Assembly (NCBI GenBank): GCA_905195005.1
Contig: CAJJUC010000030.1
Span: forward strand, 1 to 16,798
DNA: 16,798 bases
Direction: 5' to 3'
DNA from: an uncultured Eubacteriales bacterium
GTDB taxonomy: Bacteria; Bacillota; Clostridia; UMGS1883
Position 1 is the stretch's first letter; each line of letters begins with the position of its first letter. Below the pieces are notes generated by a model. The model worked only from the letters and a program-made list of their open reading frames with translations, ran no database searches and was not told the origin of the DNA. The translations under genes and the position numbers were made by a program. This document shows, in pieces, positions 1-8,495 of the stretch.

Positions 1-1678
1 TGTTTTTCAGATGTATTCCGTTTGCATCACGTTTTATAAGTCCGCAGTTGTAAATGTAATTATTTTCAATGCGGTTGCCCCTGTACACGGGATCGCCTGC
101 AAGATCCTCCGCCGTCAGCCTTACTGCCGCCGCGCCGACATCGTGAATCCAGTTTCCGATAACATAGCAGTTTTTGCAGTTTTCAATCTGAAGTGCGTCG
201 CCGCCCGTCATAAGAATTTCACTGTTTTTAAAACCGCAGTTGTCGGCATAAAGGAAGTAAATCGCTTCATGAATTGCTGCGCGCAGCTCCGTGTTCGTGT
301 TGCTTTTTCCGATTTTCAAATCCTCAAAGCCGATATTTTTAACCGGATTATCCTTTGTTCCGATAAGTCTTATCGGGGAAATTGCCGTGCCGTAGGTTAT
401 AACCTGTGAATTAATGTCCGCATTGTAGGGCTTATAGTATATTATTCTGTTGATTTCATCGTAATAGAACTCGCCCTCTTCGTCCAGAAGCTCCAGGCAG
501 CCCTCTATATAGTATCTTGAGCCTTTTCCCATCACATACGTTTCACTGTGCGACACTGTGAGGCTGCGTTCGCGGTAATTTATAACAGCGTTCCTGCGCT
601 CGGAATACCAGTTCCAAACGCCGTTTTCACCGCCGCCCCACATATAAACCTGTAACCCGGACGTGTCTTTAAGGTATGGTATGTCGCCTTTTTCGAAAAA
701 GAATCTCAAGGTGTTTTCTTTGTCATATCCCGCCGATTTTAAATAACAATCCTTAAAATCGCGGTTGTCAATGTTAGGATATCTTGCTTTATGCGCAAGC
801 AGGTCATTCTCGAAAATGAGATTGACGGGCGTCTGCGCGCCCACCTTTGCCATGTAAATCCCGTCACGGTAGAGCTTCCACCCTTTCACCGTTTCTGCGG
901 CGGCAATTTCCGCCGTTTCGCCGGGATAGCTTTTGTAAGTTATCGTAAATCCGTTTTTACCGGAATCCTCCGGTGTAAATTCCAGCGCGTGGCGCTGTGT
1001 GTAAAGTCCGCCGCGGAGATAAACCGTTAAATCGGTGTTCATTCCGCCTGAGGTTTTTTCTCTGATTTTCCGAACGGCGTACTCTATGCCGCCGTAGGGA
1101 TTTTCAAACGTTCCGTCACCGTTTTTCGATGTGTCGCTCGTAACATAAACAACATCCGAAAGAGCGGAAACAACGCTGTCAAGCTCACTTTTCGAAAGCT
1201 CTTTTTTGCCGAGAATCGCTGTGTTTTCATCGGAATACAAAAGCTTTACTCCGAGAAGTTCCGCAGCCTTTTCGGCTTTTGCCATTGTGCGCGACGCTTT
1301 TATTTCGCAGCCGTCACCAGGATAAATGAGTTTATCTCCGATTTTCACGCTGCCGTTTTCACTGTTCCATTCCGCTTTTTGCCCGAAAAACCCGGCTGTT
1401 ACCGAAACGGGGATATAAATTTCCCCGTCCTTGTAATATGCCGGCGCGTCCGTATCAACAGCCTTGCCGCTTTCATAAACATAGCTTTTGCCTGCCTTGA
1501 CGACGATGCAGCCGTCAAGCATTTTCGAAAGCTTGGCGGAAAGATTCCGCGTTGCCGCGGTTTGCAGCTCAGCCGTTTTGCTTTCCTTTGCCCTGTCCTC
1601 GTTTCTGTCGGCAAATACAGGCATACTGCTCGTGAGCAAAATTACAAGGCTTGTTATCATGCTGATTATCTTTTTCAC
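1..1678 (-). CDS. Secreted right-handed beta-helix protein with copper-amine-oxidase-like N-domain (3' end outside window)
   Basis: About 559 residues are visible; the C-terminus runs off the left edge. The start is a GTG at 1678, preceded by an AGGAAAGGG-type ribosome binding site. It gives a good signal peptide (MKKIISMITSLVILLTSSMP, then VFA-D, cleavage near residue 23); the next ATG, at codon 7, would lose the basic N-terminus. Residues ~55-160 resemble the copper amine oxidase N-terminal-like domain of Firmicutes surface proteins (a YKDGEIYIPVSV strand, then GQKAEWN). From ~175 a pectate-lyase-like fold begins (VYVTSDTSKNGDGTFENPYG, an LRGG.Y strand, an EDSG turn, YKSYPGE), followed by parallel beta-helix rungs with many N/C ladders such as IENCKNCYVIGNWIHDVG. 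Such folds belong to polysaccharide lyases and some glycoside hydrolases, so an extracellular polysaccharide-cleaving role is likely, but the substrate and catalytic residues are not identifiable. It is the last visible gene of the putative operon, 95 bp after its neighbour. Confidence 0.85.
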   Translation of the reverse strand, partial: MKKIISMITSLVILLTSSMPVFADRNEDRAKESKTAELQTAATRNLSAKLSKMLDGCIVVKAGKSYVYESGKAVDTDAPAYYKDGEIYIPVSVTAGFFGQKAEWNSENGSVKIGDKLIYPGDGCEIKASRTMAKAEKAAELLGVKLLYSDENTAILGKKELSKSELDSVVSALSDVVYVTSDTSKNGDGTFENPYGGIEYAVRKIREKTSGGMNTDLTVYLRGGLYTQRHALEFTPEDSGKNGFTITYKSYPGETAEIAAAETVKGWKLYRDGIYMAKVGAQTPVNLIFENDLLAHKARYPNIDNRDFKDCYLKSAGYDKENTLRFFFEKGDIPYLKDTSGLQVYMWGGGENGVWNWYSERRNAVINYRERSLTVSHSETYVMGKGSRYYIEGCLELLDEEGEFYYDEINRIIYYKPYNADINSQVITYGTAISPIRLIGTKDNPVKNIGFEDLKIGKSNTNTELRAAIHEAIYFLYADNCGFKNSEILMTGGDALQIENCKNCYVIGNWIHDVGAAAVRLTAEDLAGDPVYRGNRIENNYIYNCGLIKRDANGIHLKN

Positions 1679-1707
1679 ATTTAAGCACCCTTTCCTTTTA
1701 CAAATGC

Positions 1708-1762
1708 GCAGCAGCCTGCTGCCTGTCCCGCAGTCCGCGGATTTTTGCTCCGCGGACTCGGG
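1708..1762. repeat. Two adjacent GC-rich hairpins in the 95-bp intergenic gap
   Basis: The gap between the two secreted-protein genes holds two inverted repeats. One has arms AGTCCGCGGA (1732-1741) and TCCGCGGACT (1749-1758) around a 7-nt loop, extended by CCCG/CGGG (1727-1730 and 1759-1762) past one bulged base. The second is GCAGCA-GCC-TGCTGC at 1708-1722. Neither is followed by a run of U in the minus-strand transcript, so a classic intrinsic terminator is unlikely. A partial terminator, an RNA-processing site or a 3'-end stabiliser between co-transcribed genes would fit better. The structures are seen directly; the role is inferred. Confidence 0.5.
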
Positions 1763-1773
1763 AATAATGTTTT

Positions 1774-4470
1774 TTACTGCGTTACAACAAATTCAGTTAC
1801 AATGTTTTTATAATTTGCATAGGGCATGAGCTGAGCGTTCCATGCGAACACGCGGATAACATCGCCCTTTACAAGCCCCCTGCCGAACGCAAGCGCAGCC
1901 GTTGCGGTTGCCGTGCCGCCGGCGCTCACAGCGTCATTGTGAGCAATTTTAACAAGCCTGCCTTCGGAATCGTAAAGCGCTGCATATGCAGTCACCTTTG
2001 CGCCGTCCGCAGCATTTGCAACCGTCACGCTTGCATTAACCTGCTCCATTTCGGCATACGGTTCATTAATTGGACCCTCGCCGTCATTAAGCGCAACTGC
2101 CGTCAGCTGAACGCGGTCGTCCTTAATTCCGCCCGTCCATGTTCCGTAAGCCGTTATGATTTCAACGCTGTCGCCGGAGGTGAAGCCGCCGTCAACATAA
2201 AGCGTGAGATTATCGGCGTCATATGTTACGGACGGATTTTCAACAACAGCGCCGTTTTTCTTAACCGTGACCGTTCTGTCATCGATTGCGCCCGTAAATG
2301 TAAGCGCGGCGCGGTTATCGGAAAGAAGCTCGCCTGCCGCAAGCGCCGGCTTGTATGTCATTTTAACGTTCATCATTCTTGTGTTCACAGCCCCGGTTCC
2401 CTCCGGCAGAGCCGTGCCGTCCTCAAGTGTGCTGAGGTTTACAAAGAGAAGAACATATTTTGCGTCCGCCGGGATTGAATACGTTTTAAAACTCTGAACT
2501 CGTCCGTCTGCGCCCTGATCCTGAGCGAACGTTTTGTCAACCGCCGTCCAGATGCTTTTCATCGAGTAGACTCCGTCCGTGTTGACAGCCACAGCTGCCT
2601 CAGCGTCATAAACCGAAGCGCTGCCCTCAAGATTGATTCCGCTTGCGGCATACTGCTCTTCAGTCATATATGCTATGGTCGTTCTTCTCTCTATCTGGGA
2701 GCTCGAGCCCCAAACGCGCAGGTTCGCCTCAAACTCGCTGACTGCACTTTCCGGCTTATAGATGAAAGCCATGAAGCCCTCTCTTGCACCGGAATTCATA
2801 TAAACCTCGTGCCCTGCTCCCGAATTATTTGTCACAACGTCAGCCGGACGGTATGCATATGCCCAAAGGCTTGTGCCGTTCCGTTTGCCTGACATCGGAA
2901 TTGCTCCGTTACCGTCGCGCCATGCATTAATATTAATTATTTTATTGTTTGTAATATCGTCATACAAATCATTCAGAACAACATTGCCGCCGTAAACGGT
3001 TATTTCAATTGCCGGGAATTCCTCCGCGCCGATTTTCGGCGTTATGAGCGCCGTGCCTGCTGCAACCGCCGTTATTTTTCCGTCCTTATCAACCGTTGCA
3101 GCGCTCGGGTTTGACGAAGTATATTTAACCGTAACCGCACCCGAAACATCAACGCCGTTCCTTGTGATAACAGCGTCGATTCCTGTACTTGTGCCTGCCG
3201 TGAGCGCCGTTTTCCGCGCTGCGAAGCTTGCAGAATCGTAAAGCTTTTCGGAGCCGCCGGGGATAACGGCAGTGTAATTTCCGTACTCGGAGGAAACCTT
3301 TACAACATCGCCGCCGCTGAGCTTGCTTCCGTCAACGTACGCGGTATAAGCGTTTGCATCGTAGCTGAAAACATTGTTATCCGCAGCTTCTCCGTTAACC
3401 GTAACAGCAAGTGCGTCCGCGCCGATGTTCTTACCGTAGGTAACCGAAACGATATTTCCGTTCATCTCGCCCGCATACTCTGTTTTGTAATTAAATGTAA
3501 GTCCTCTGTAACCGTGTGCGCCAACAGGATCGGTCGTTTTTCCGTTTTCATCCTGTCCGATGAGAAGAAATGCACAGATATACTTTGCGTCCGAAGGAAT
3601 CTTAGCCGTAACCTCATATTTATAAGGCGCTCCGGTATTATCGCCGATTTTTTTCCACATCTGAGGATTGGAAACGTCAACCTTTGTCCATGTGCTGTTC
3701 ATCTTTACGGGAATTCCGTCACTATATGTTGAAACACCTGCACTAATCGGATAGCCGGTCATTGATTTCCAATCTTTCCAAGTATATGTCTTATTATCAT
3801 AATTGAAGCTTGCATCCTCATCGGTAATATATCCGAGACTGAGTCTGTCCGTAATTGTCTGAGGCTCCACTTCCTTATATATACTCTTATATGTGATAAG
3901 CTTAAGGGTGACGCTTGAAAGCTCTCCGTCAACCTTATAAACATATCCCTGAAAGCCTTTTAGAGTAGAATGATTGTTGATAATATATCCTTCATTTGCG
4001 CCGGAACCGGCTTTGAGCGCTCCGTCACCTACATATGCGATGAGCTTTGTCTGTCCGTCTTTAATTGAATCACCCATTACCGGTGTTCCCCAATAATCCG
4101 GCTGAAAATCAAGCGCTCCGCTTGCAATATCGTCTGTTATATTGGATTCTTCGGAATCCTTGGTTTTTGCAATAACGTGAACGGGAAGCGGAGTTTTGGC
4201 AATATCTCCCACATAAGGAGTGATTTCCGCGTCACCTGCGCCGGCGGCGGTGATTGTTGTGCCGTCCGCCGAAATCTTGACAACCGCGTCATTGCTTGAG
4301 CGATATGTAACATTCTCGCTGAACGATGTGTCGGTTACGGTGATTTGCGTACCCTCCGCCCAGTTGTATTTTTCGAGCGAAAAACCATCGTCCGCCGAGG
4401 CAATCAGCGGTGCAGCCGTTACCAGCATTGCGCAGGATAAAATTCCCGCCATAAGCTTTTTCATCTTCAT
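1774..4470 (-). CDS. Secreted multi-domain protein with duplicated Ig-like/unknown modules
   Basis: An 898-aa exported protein of unrecognised function. The start is the ATG at 4470 because GAAAGGGGTC precedes it at good spacing and it opens a clean signal peptide (MKMKKLMAGILSCAMLVTAA, then PLIASA-D). A GTG 75 bases upstream would bury the signal. The architecture is a tandem duplication: Big_2-like Ig domain (~35-95), a ~220-aa beta-rich module (~115-336), a short strand-rich module ending in an SGDxVxVxxxYG pattern (~337-405), then the same order again (~418-491, ~504-707, ~711-790). The Big_2 signature is visible as YRSSNDAVVKISADGTTITA and YTSSNPSAATVDKDGKITAV. The C-terminal ~108 residues resemble the C-terminal domain of the 1,520-aa beta-helix protein of this locus. 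No catalytic motif or cell-wall anchor is visible. A structural or glycan-binding surface role is plausible from context. Confidence 0.85.
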   Translation of the reverse strand: MKMKKLMAGILSCAMLVTAAPLIASADDGFSLEKYNWAEGTQITVTDTSFSENVTYRSSNDAVVKISADGTTITAAGAGDAEITPYVGDIAKTPLPVHVIAKTKDSEESNITDDIASGALDFQPDYWGTPVMGDSIKDGQTKLIAYVGDGALKAGSGANEGYIINNHSTLKGFQGYVYKVDGELSSVTLKLITYKSIYKEVEPQTITDRLSLGYITDEDASFNYDNKTYTWKDWKSMTGYPISAGVSTYSDGIPVKMNSTWTKVDVSNPQMWKKIGDNTGAPYKYEVTAKIPSDAKYICAFLLIGQDENGKTTDPVGAHGYRGLTFNYKTEYAGEMNGNIVSVTYGKNIGADALAVTVNGEAADNNVFSYDANAYTAYVDGSKLSGGDVVKVSSEYGNYTAVIPGGSEKLYDSASFAARKTALTAGTSTGIDAVITRNGVDVSGAVTVKYTSSNPSAATVDKDGKITAVAAGTALITPKIGAEEFPAIEITVYGGNVVLNDLYDDITNNKIININAWRDGNGAIPMSGKRNGTSLWAYAYRPADVVTNNSGAGHEVYMNSGAREGFMAFIYKPESAVSEFEANLRVWGSSSQIERRTTIAYMTEEQYAASGINLEGSASVYDAEAAVAVNTDGVYSMKSIWTAVDKTFAQDQGADGRVQSFKTYSIPADAKYVLLFVNLSTLEDGTALPEGTGAVNTRMMNVKMTYKPALAAGELLSDNRAALTFTGAIDDRTVTVKKNGAVVENPSVTYDADNLTLYVDGGFTSGDSVEIITAYGTWTGGIKDDRVQLTAVALNDGEGPINEPYAEMEQVNASVTVANAADGAKVTAYAALYDSEGRLVKIAHNDAVSAGGTATATAALAFGRGLVKGDVIRVFAWNAQLMPYANYKNIVTEFVVTQ

Positions 4471-4524
4471 TTTTTCTTCGACCCCTTTCAAAATACATTT
4501 TTGCACAATTTTAAGATATGCGCC

Positions 4525-4538
4525 GAAAAACGTTTTTC
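4525..4538. repeat. 14-bp perfect palindrome between the SLH gene and the 898-aa gene
   Basis: GAAAAACGTTTTTC reads the same on both strands and sits in the 83-bp gap between the stop of the SLH gene and the ribosome binding site of the next. It could be an operator half-pair or a weak hairpin. The loop is too tight and the U-run too short for a confident terminator. Nothing else is clear in this gap. Confidence 0.25.
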
Positions 4539-4553
4539 CGATCACCCCTCTTT

Positions 4554-7500
4554 TTAGTTTTCGAAATAGACAATCGCACCGTAAACAAACGACTGCCAGT
4601 CGCAGAGAAGCACAACCTTGTTGCAGCCGTTTCCGGCATTTTTATATGTAACAATATCCTTAAGAGAGCCGCTTCTGACAACGGTTTTCTTATCGGTCTT
4701 GTCAACAACTGTTATGAGCGATTCCTTGCGGATGTCAAAGCTCTTTAAATATTGTCCCCCGGCATATGTTGATTCGTTAATCCGGGACGGATCGTCACAG
4801 ACTGCAATCGTAAGATATGTTGAATTATCCTGCAAATTGTATGCGAATCCGCGGTAAGCATAGTCGGAGCGTTTTCCGTGTTCAACAATGCTGTCGGCTC
4901 CGCTGTCATAGCAAATCATAATAGTTTCGATAACGTTTCTGTTTTTGGTGTATCTTATAATATCGCCCGGCTCAAGGTCATCTGCGGTAATGTTATGCAG
5001 CACGTTCTTATCCTTGTCAATAAACTTAACCTCGTCATCGATTTCATAGGACGCGGAAATATAGTTACTGTCCGACAGCTTGTAGTCATAGCCGTCAATG
5101 CAGGTTACAAAATCGCCGTCCTCATTTTTGCGGTTCTGAACATTTCCGATAACAAGCGCCGAGCTTTCATCATAATCTCCGGAATCCTTCGGAGTGTCGC
5201 GGTAAATAACCGCATCGGCGGAAATTCCGTTGTAGGTTGTGGTATATGCATCAAGCATATATGAGCTGTCTGTCACAAAAGTCGCGTTGTTATAGGCAAA
5301 GCTGTTTTCATCATCATATTTTGCTGCGTCCTCGGGAACTGTGTAAATATTGTTACCCTCTTTGAAGCGGTTGCCGAACAGGGTGTTGTTTCCTTTATAC
5401 AAAAGCTCCTCGCCCGGATATGTGATTCTCCAGAAGCCGCGCTGCGAATCCTCACCGGGGTTTGCGGCCGTCACAATCTCATCAACCTCGTTTTTATCAT
5501 TCAGCTTAATGAGCACCGCGTTGCCGTATTCCGCAGCAAGCAGCTTTTTAAATTCATCGGAGTCGTTCCGGTATTTTTCAGAATTGAGCTTAACCCGTTC
5601 TGAAAGCTTGTACCCGGTAAATTTTTTATCGGAGAAATATGTTTTTATATAATACGTGTTAAGACCCTTCGTATCCTTGCCGTACTTAAGCAGCACAACT
5701 ATTTTCCCCTGCTTCTGCGCTTTTGTGCTTTCGCTGCTGCCTGTTGCAAGCGCCGCCGCCGAAATGCCGTCGCGCACTGCAACAACCTTGCCCTGCAAAT
5801 CCCAGTAGACGGTAACATCCTTGCCTGCTTTCACATTTTTATCCGTTCCGCGCCAATCCTTTGAAAACTCAAATGTTTTCCCTGCAACGGTAATTTCATT
5901 GTTCGATGTATCAACGGAATCTATGTTTCCGCCACAGCACTCGTCAACGAGTGTGAAATCGGCATATTTTCCGCTCGGACTGATCAGCGCCGCCAAAACA
6001 TCCCATTCACGCAGCTCGCGCAGTCCGAAAACATCACCGTGCTTGTCCTTAATCGTATATTCGTCAAAATCCTTCAGCCGGACGGAATACCCCTCCGAAC
6101 CGGCATTGTTGACATACTTATCGTAAATGGCTTCCTTTGTTGCGTCCGTTGTTCCGACAACAATATTTTTATACGCCCTGATTATAACCGTATCTCCGGA
6201 AGTACACTCACCGTCGCCGTTGTTATCGACAAAGGTTATCGTTCCTGCTTTCGGATTGAGCATTTCATCGGAATAATCATACAGCCGCTCTGTATTATAG
6301 ATAAAGTTCGCAGACTTGCTGATTTTATATGTACGCGTTTTGTCGCTTTCGTCCGTGTACTTATAAGTCATATTTTCAAATGACGTTATGTCGCTCGCTT
6401 CAATTGTTGTGAGCTTTGTTCCTGCGGATTTTTCAAAGTAAAGAACCTCATTATCATCACTTGAATCGGATTCCTTATAGTAATATGTAACGGTGCAGCC
6501 GAGAAGCTGTCCACAGCTTCCGTCACTGTCGATATATTCCTCCGACCCGATTTTGACAAAACCCTTGCGCGCCGATTCCTCTCCGTTTATCCCTGCGCGT
6601 GAATCGGCATTCACAGTGCCCTTGTCCTTATAAATGTCATGATAAACGCGAAGGAAGGTTTCATCGGATTTAAGTGTGTATTCCGCGTCCGCTCCGAGCG
6701 TTTCTGCCGTAAAAACTTTTTCGTCAAGCATATTATAAAACAGCCTTAAAAAGTCCTGCTTTGTAATTGCACCGTCCGATGTTTTGCTTACTTCCTTAAG
6801 TATGCCGCGCTTTGAGGCAAATTTTTCATAATCCGCATCGGTATTCCCGGCACGCTTTGCAAGCTCCTCCTCTCCGAGCGCCCGAACGGCAATTTTAACC
6901 GCTTCGTTATAAGTGAGTGTGTTTTCTCCGCCGAAAGCGCCGTTTTCGGTCGTCATCAGTCCGCTTGCCAGAACGGGGTAAACATATCCTGCGTTTGCAT
7001 TGTCCGCCGCGCAGTCGGAGGGAATATTTTCCGACGCCGCTCCCTCAGTAAGATTTACCAGGCTGCAAAGCATCTGCGCCGCGCCGTATCTTGTAAGTCC
7101 GCGCGTGAGATTGCCCGCGTCTCCGCTGTAAATTCCGAGTGAGCGGAGCTTCCCTATTATTTCGTTATCCTTGTCCTTAACATCGGTTTTAATTGCTTCA
7201 ACATTTGTCATCAGTCTGTCAAGCATAACCGCTGCTTCCGCGCGGCTCAGACTGTCCGCCGGTCTGAAATTGCCCTGCGAATCGCCCTTAACAACCTCTG
7301 ACTTGTACATTGCAAGCACGGACGGAAGCGCGTAATCCGCAATGTTATCCTGATCGCCGAACACGTCTCCGACGATTACGGCATATTCAAAGCCCTGTCC
7401 GACAGCCGTCTTATCCTTTTTATCGGGATTATCCGACTTCGGCTGCGAGTCGTCAAAAACCACTCCGCACGCCTCTGCCGCGCGCCTGCATATAACGGCA

Positions 7501-8489
7501 GCGTCCTGCCTTGTAATATTCTTTGAAACGCCGAACAGACTGTCACTGATGCCTTTGATAATCCCCTGTTCAACGCCGGAAGCAACAACGCCGTAAAACC
7601 ACTTGTCGCTCGTGACATCCGTGAATCCGGGAGCTGCCGCACCGGTCTTTTCAAGCTTCAGCGCCCGCACTGCAATCGCCGCAAATTCCTCGCGCGTGAT
7701 GCTGTCCGCCGGGGCAAATGACTGCGCCGTTTTTCCGTTCACAACTCTTTTTGCCGCAAGCCTATTGATTGAATTCTTTGCCCAGTCAAACCCCTCAAGG
7801 TCACCGAAACCTGCCGCCGTGTTTCCGTTGTTATTTGTGCCGTTTCCGTTGTCATCTGCATTCTTGCTTGTGTCGGTCGGAACAAGCAGCGTTCCTTTTC
7901 CGCCGCCTCCTCCGCCGCTGCCGCCTGTACTTCCGCTTCCGCCGTCATCATAATTTTTAACGGCTTTATCAAATTCAGCGGCATATTCGCTGACGGCTGC
8001 ACAGTTCTCGGTGTTCATTGAGGAAAGAATTTTTATCTGCTTTTCTTCGCTGTATGTCTTAAATTCTCCGTACCTTGCCGCGCCGATAAGCGTGTTTGCA
8101 ATATCAAGTGCCTTAAGCTCCTTGCCCTTGGAATTAACCGAGGTCAGCGTTGTGATAACCGCGGTTTCGGCAAATTCTTTCTCAAGCGCCGACACGGTTG
8201 TGCACTGCATTTTTTTGAGCTTTTCCGCAATTGAAGCTTTGATTTTGCCGTCCGTTACCGAGGAATCGTTCCACAATTCAACGGCAGGGAGATATTTGTC
8301 GTCAAAAAACTCAAGCAGGCTGTCAAGCGCTTCAACCGATGAAGCTTCGTTTTCCGATGTGTTGAATGCATTTATCAGCGCCGTCTGCGCAACCGCAAGC
8401 TTGAGCGCCTCAAAGCTTTTATAACCTTCTTGTGCGCCGTCGTAGAGCGACCCGTAAACAAAACTCTTATCCTCCGGTCTGAGCGTCAT
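4554..8489 (-). CDS. S-layer homology (SLH) domain surface protein, main part, lacking its own signal peptide
   Basis: A 1,311-aa reading frame whose ATG overlaps the stop of the upstream 150-aa gene as ATGA. Residues ~1-180 are helical repeats that continue a unit begun in the 150-aa gene. A Gly-rich linker (~180-198) and an Asn/Asp/Thr-rich linker (~204-223) follow. Three SLH motifs come next (~237-285, ~287-337, ~380-427), for example SFAPADSITREEFAAIAVRA and NFRPADSLSRAEAAVMLDRL. More degenerate SLH-like segments appear to ~560. SLH triplets bind pyruvylated secondary cell-wall polymers, so the protein should sit on the cell surface. The last ~750 residues are beta-rich and unrecognised, with one EF-hand/dockerin-like loop, DNNGDGECTSGD, near 750. 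This frame has no signal peptide and no good ribosome binding site within 5-12 bases of its ATG, so it probably depends on the upstream frame. An 83-bp gap separates it from the next gene. Confidence 0.85.
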   Translation of the reverse strand: MTLRPEDKSFVYGSLYDGAQEGYKSFEALKLAVAQTALINAFNTSENEASSVEALDSLLEFFDDKYLPAVELWNDSSVTDGKIKASIAEKLKKMQCTTVSALEKEFAETAVITTLTSVNSKGKELKALDIANTLIGAARYGEFKTYSEEKQIKILSSMNTENCAAVSEYAAEFDKAVKNYDDGGSGSTGGSGGGGGGKGTLLVPTDTSKNADDNGNGTNNNGNTAAGFGDLEGFDWAKNSINRLAAKRVVNGKTAQSFAPADSITREEFAAIAVRALKLEKTGAAAPGFTDVTSDKWFYGVVASGVEQGIIKGISDSLFGVSKNITRQDAAVICRRAAEACGVVFDDSQPKSDNPDKKDKTAVGQGFEYAVIVGDVFGDQDNIADYALPSVLAMYKSEVVKGDSQGNFRPADSLSRAEAAVMLDRLMTNVEAIKTDVKDKDNEIIGKLRSLGIYSGDAGNLTRGLTRYGAAQMLCSLVNLTEGAASENIPSDCAADNANAGYVYPVLASGLMTTENGAFGGENTLTYNEAVKIAVRALGEEELAKRAGNTDADYEKFASKRGILKEVSKTSDGAITKQDFLRLFYNMLDEKVFTAETLGADAEYTLKSDETFLRVYHDIYKDKGTVNADSRAGINGEESARKGFVKIGSEEYIDSDGSCGQLLGCTVTYYYKESDSSDDNEVLYFEKSAGTKLTTIEASDITSFENMTYKYTDESDKTRTYKISKSANFIYNTERLYDYSDEMLNPKAGTITFVDNNGDGECTSGDTVIIRAYKNIVVGTTDATKEAIYDKYVNNAGSEGYSVRLKDFDEYTIKDKHGDVFGLRELREWDVLAALISPSGKYADFTLVDECCGGNIDSVDTSNNEITVAGKTFEFSKDWRGTDKNVKAGKDVTVYWDLQGKVVAVRDGISAAALATGSSESTKAQKQGKIVVLLKYGKDTKGLNTYYIKTYFSDKKFTGYKLSERVKLNSEKYRNDSDEFKKLLAAEYGNAVLIKLNDKNEVDEIVTAANPGEDSQRGFWRITYPGEELLYKGNNTLFGNRFKEGNNIYTVPEDAAKYDDENSFAYNNATFVTDSSYMLDAYTTTYNGISADAVIYRDTPKDSGDYDESSALVIGNVQNRKNEDGDFVTCIDGYDYKLSDSNYISASYEIDDEVKFIDKDKNVLHNITADDLEPGDIIRYTKNRNVIETIMICYDSGADSIVEHGKRSDYAYRGFAYNLQDNSTYLTIAVCDDPSRINESTYAGGQYLKSFDIRKESLITVVDKTDKKTVVRSGSLKDIVTYKNAGNGCNKVVLLCDWQSFVYGAIVYFEN

Positions 8490-8495
8490 TTTGCA
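8485..8495 (-). other. ATGA overlap with AAAA slip run: candidate -1 frameshift or termination-reinitiation site
   Basis: On the minus strand the junction reads GCAAAATGACG. In the upstream frame it is GCA AAA TGA (stop); one base back it is AAA ATG ACG, the start of the SLH frame. A lysyl-tRNA on AAA can slip back one base with full re-pairing, because the run has four A residues. That would join ...RLKIFAK directly to MTLRPEDK.... The alternatives are translational re-initiation at ATGA, a real frameshift mutation, or a one-base assembly error in the A run. The sequence relation is seen; which mechanism applies is open. Confidence 0.5.

Noticed and set aside
11..409. Open frames on the plus strand throughout (for example 11-409, 1939-2478, 10985-11617, 15661-16116).
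   Set aside because: They lie opposite long minus-strand genes with signal peptides, domains and ribosome binding sites, and their translations show no domain or plausible start region. They are antisense shadows.
4471..4545. Upstream extension of the 898-aa protein to a GTG at 4545.
   Set aside because: It would place 25 residues before a clean signal peptide. The ATG at 4470 has its own ribosome binding site at good spacing.
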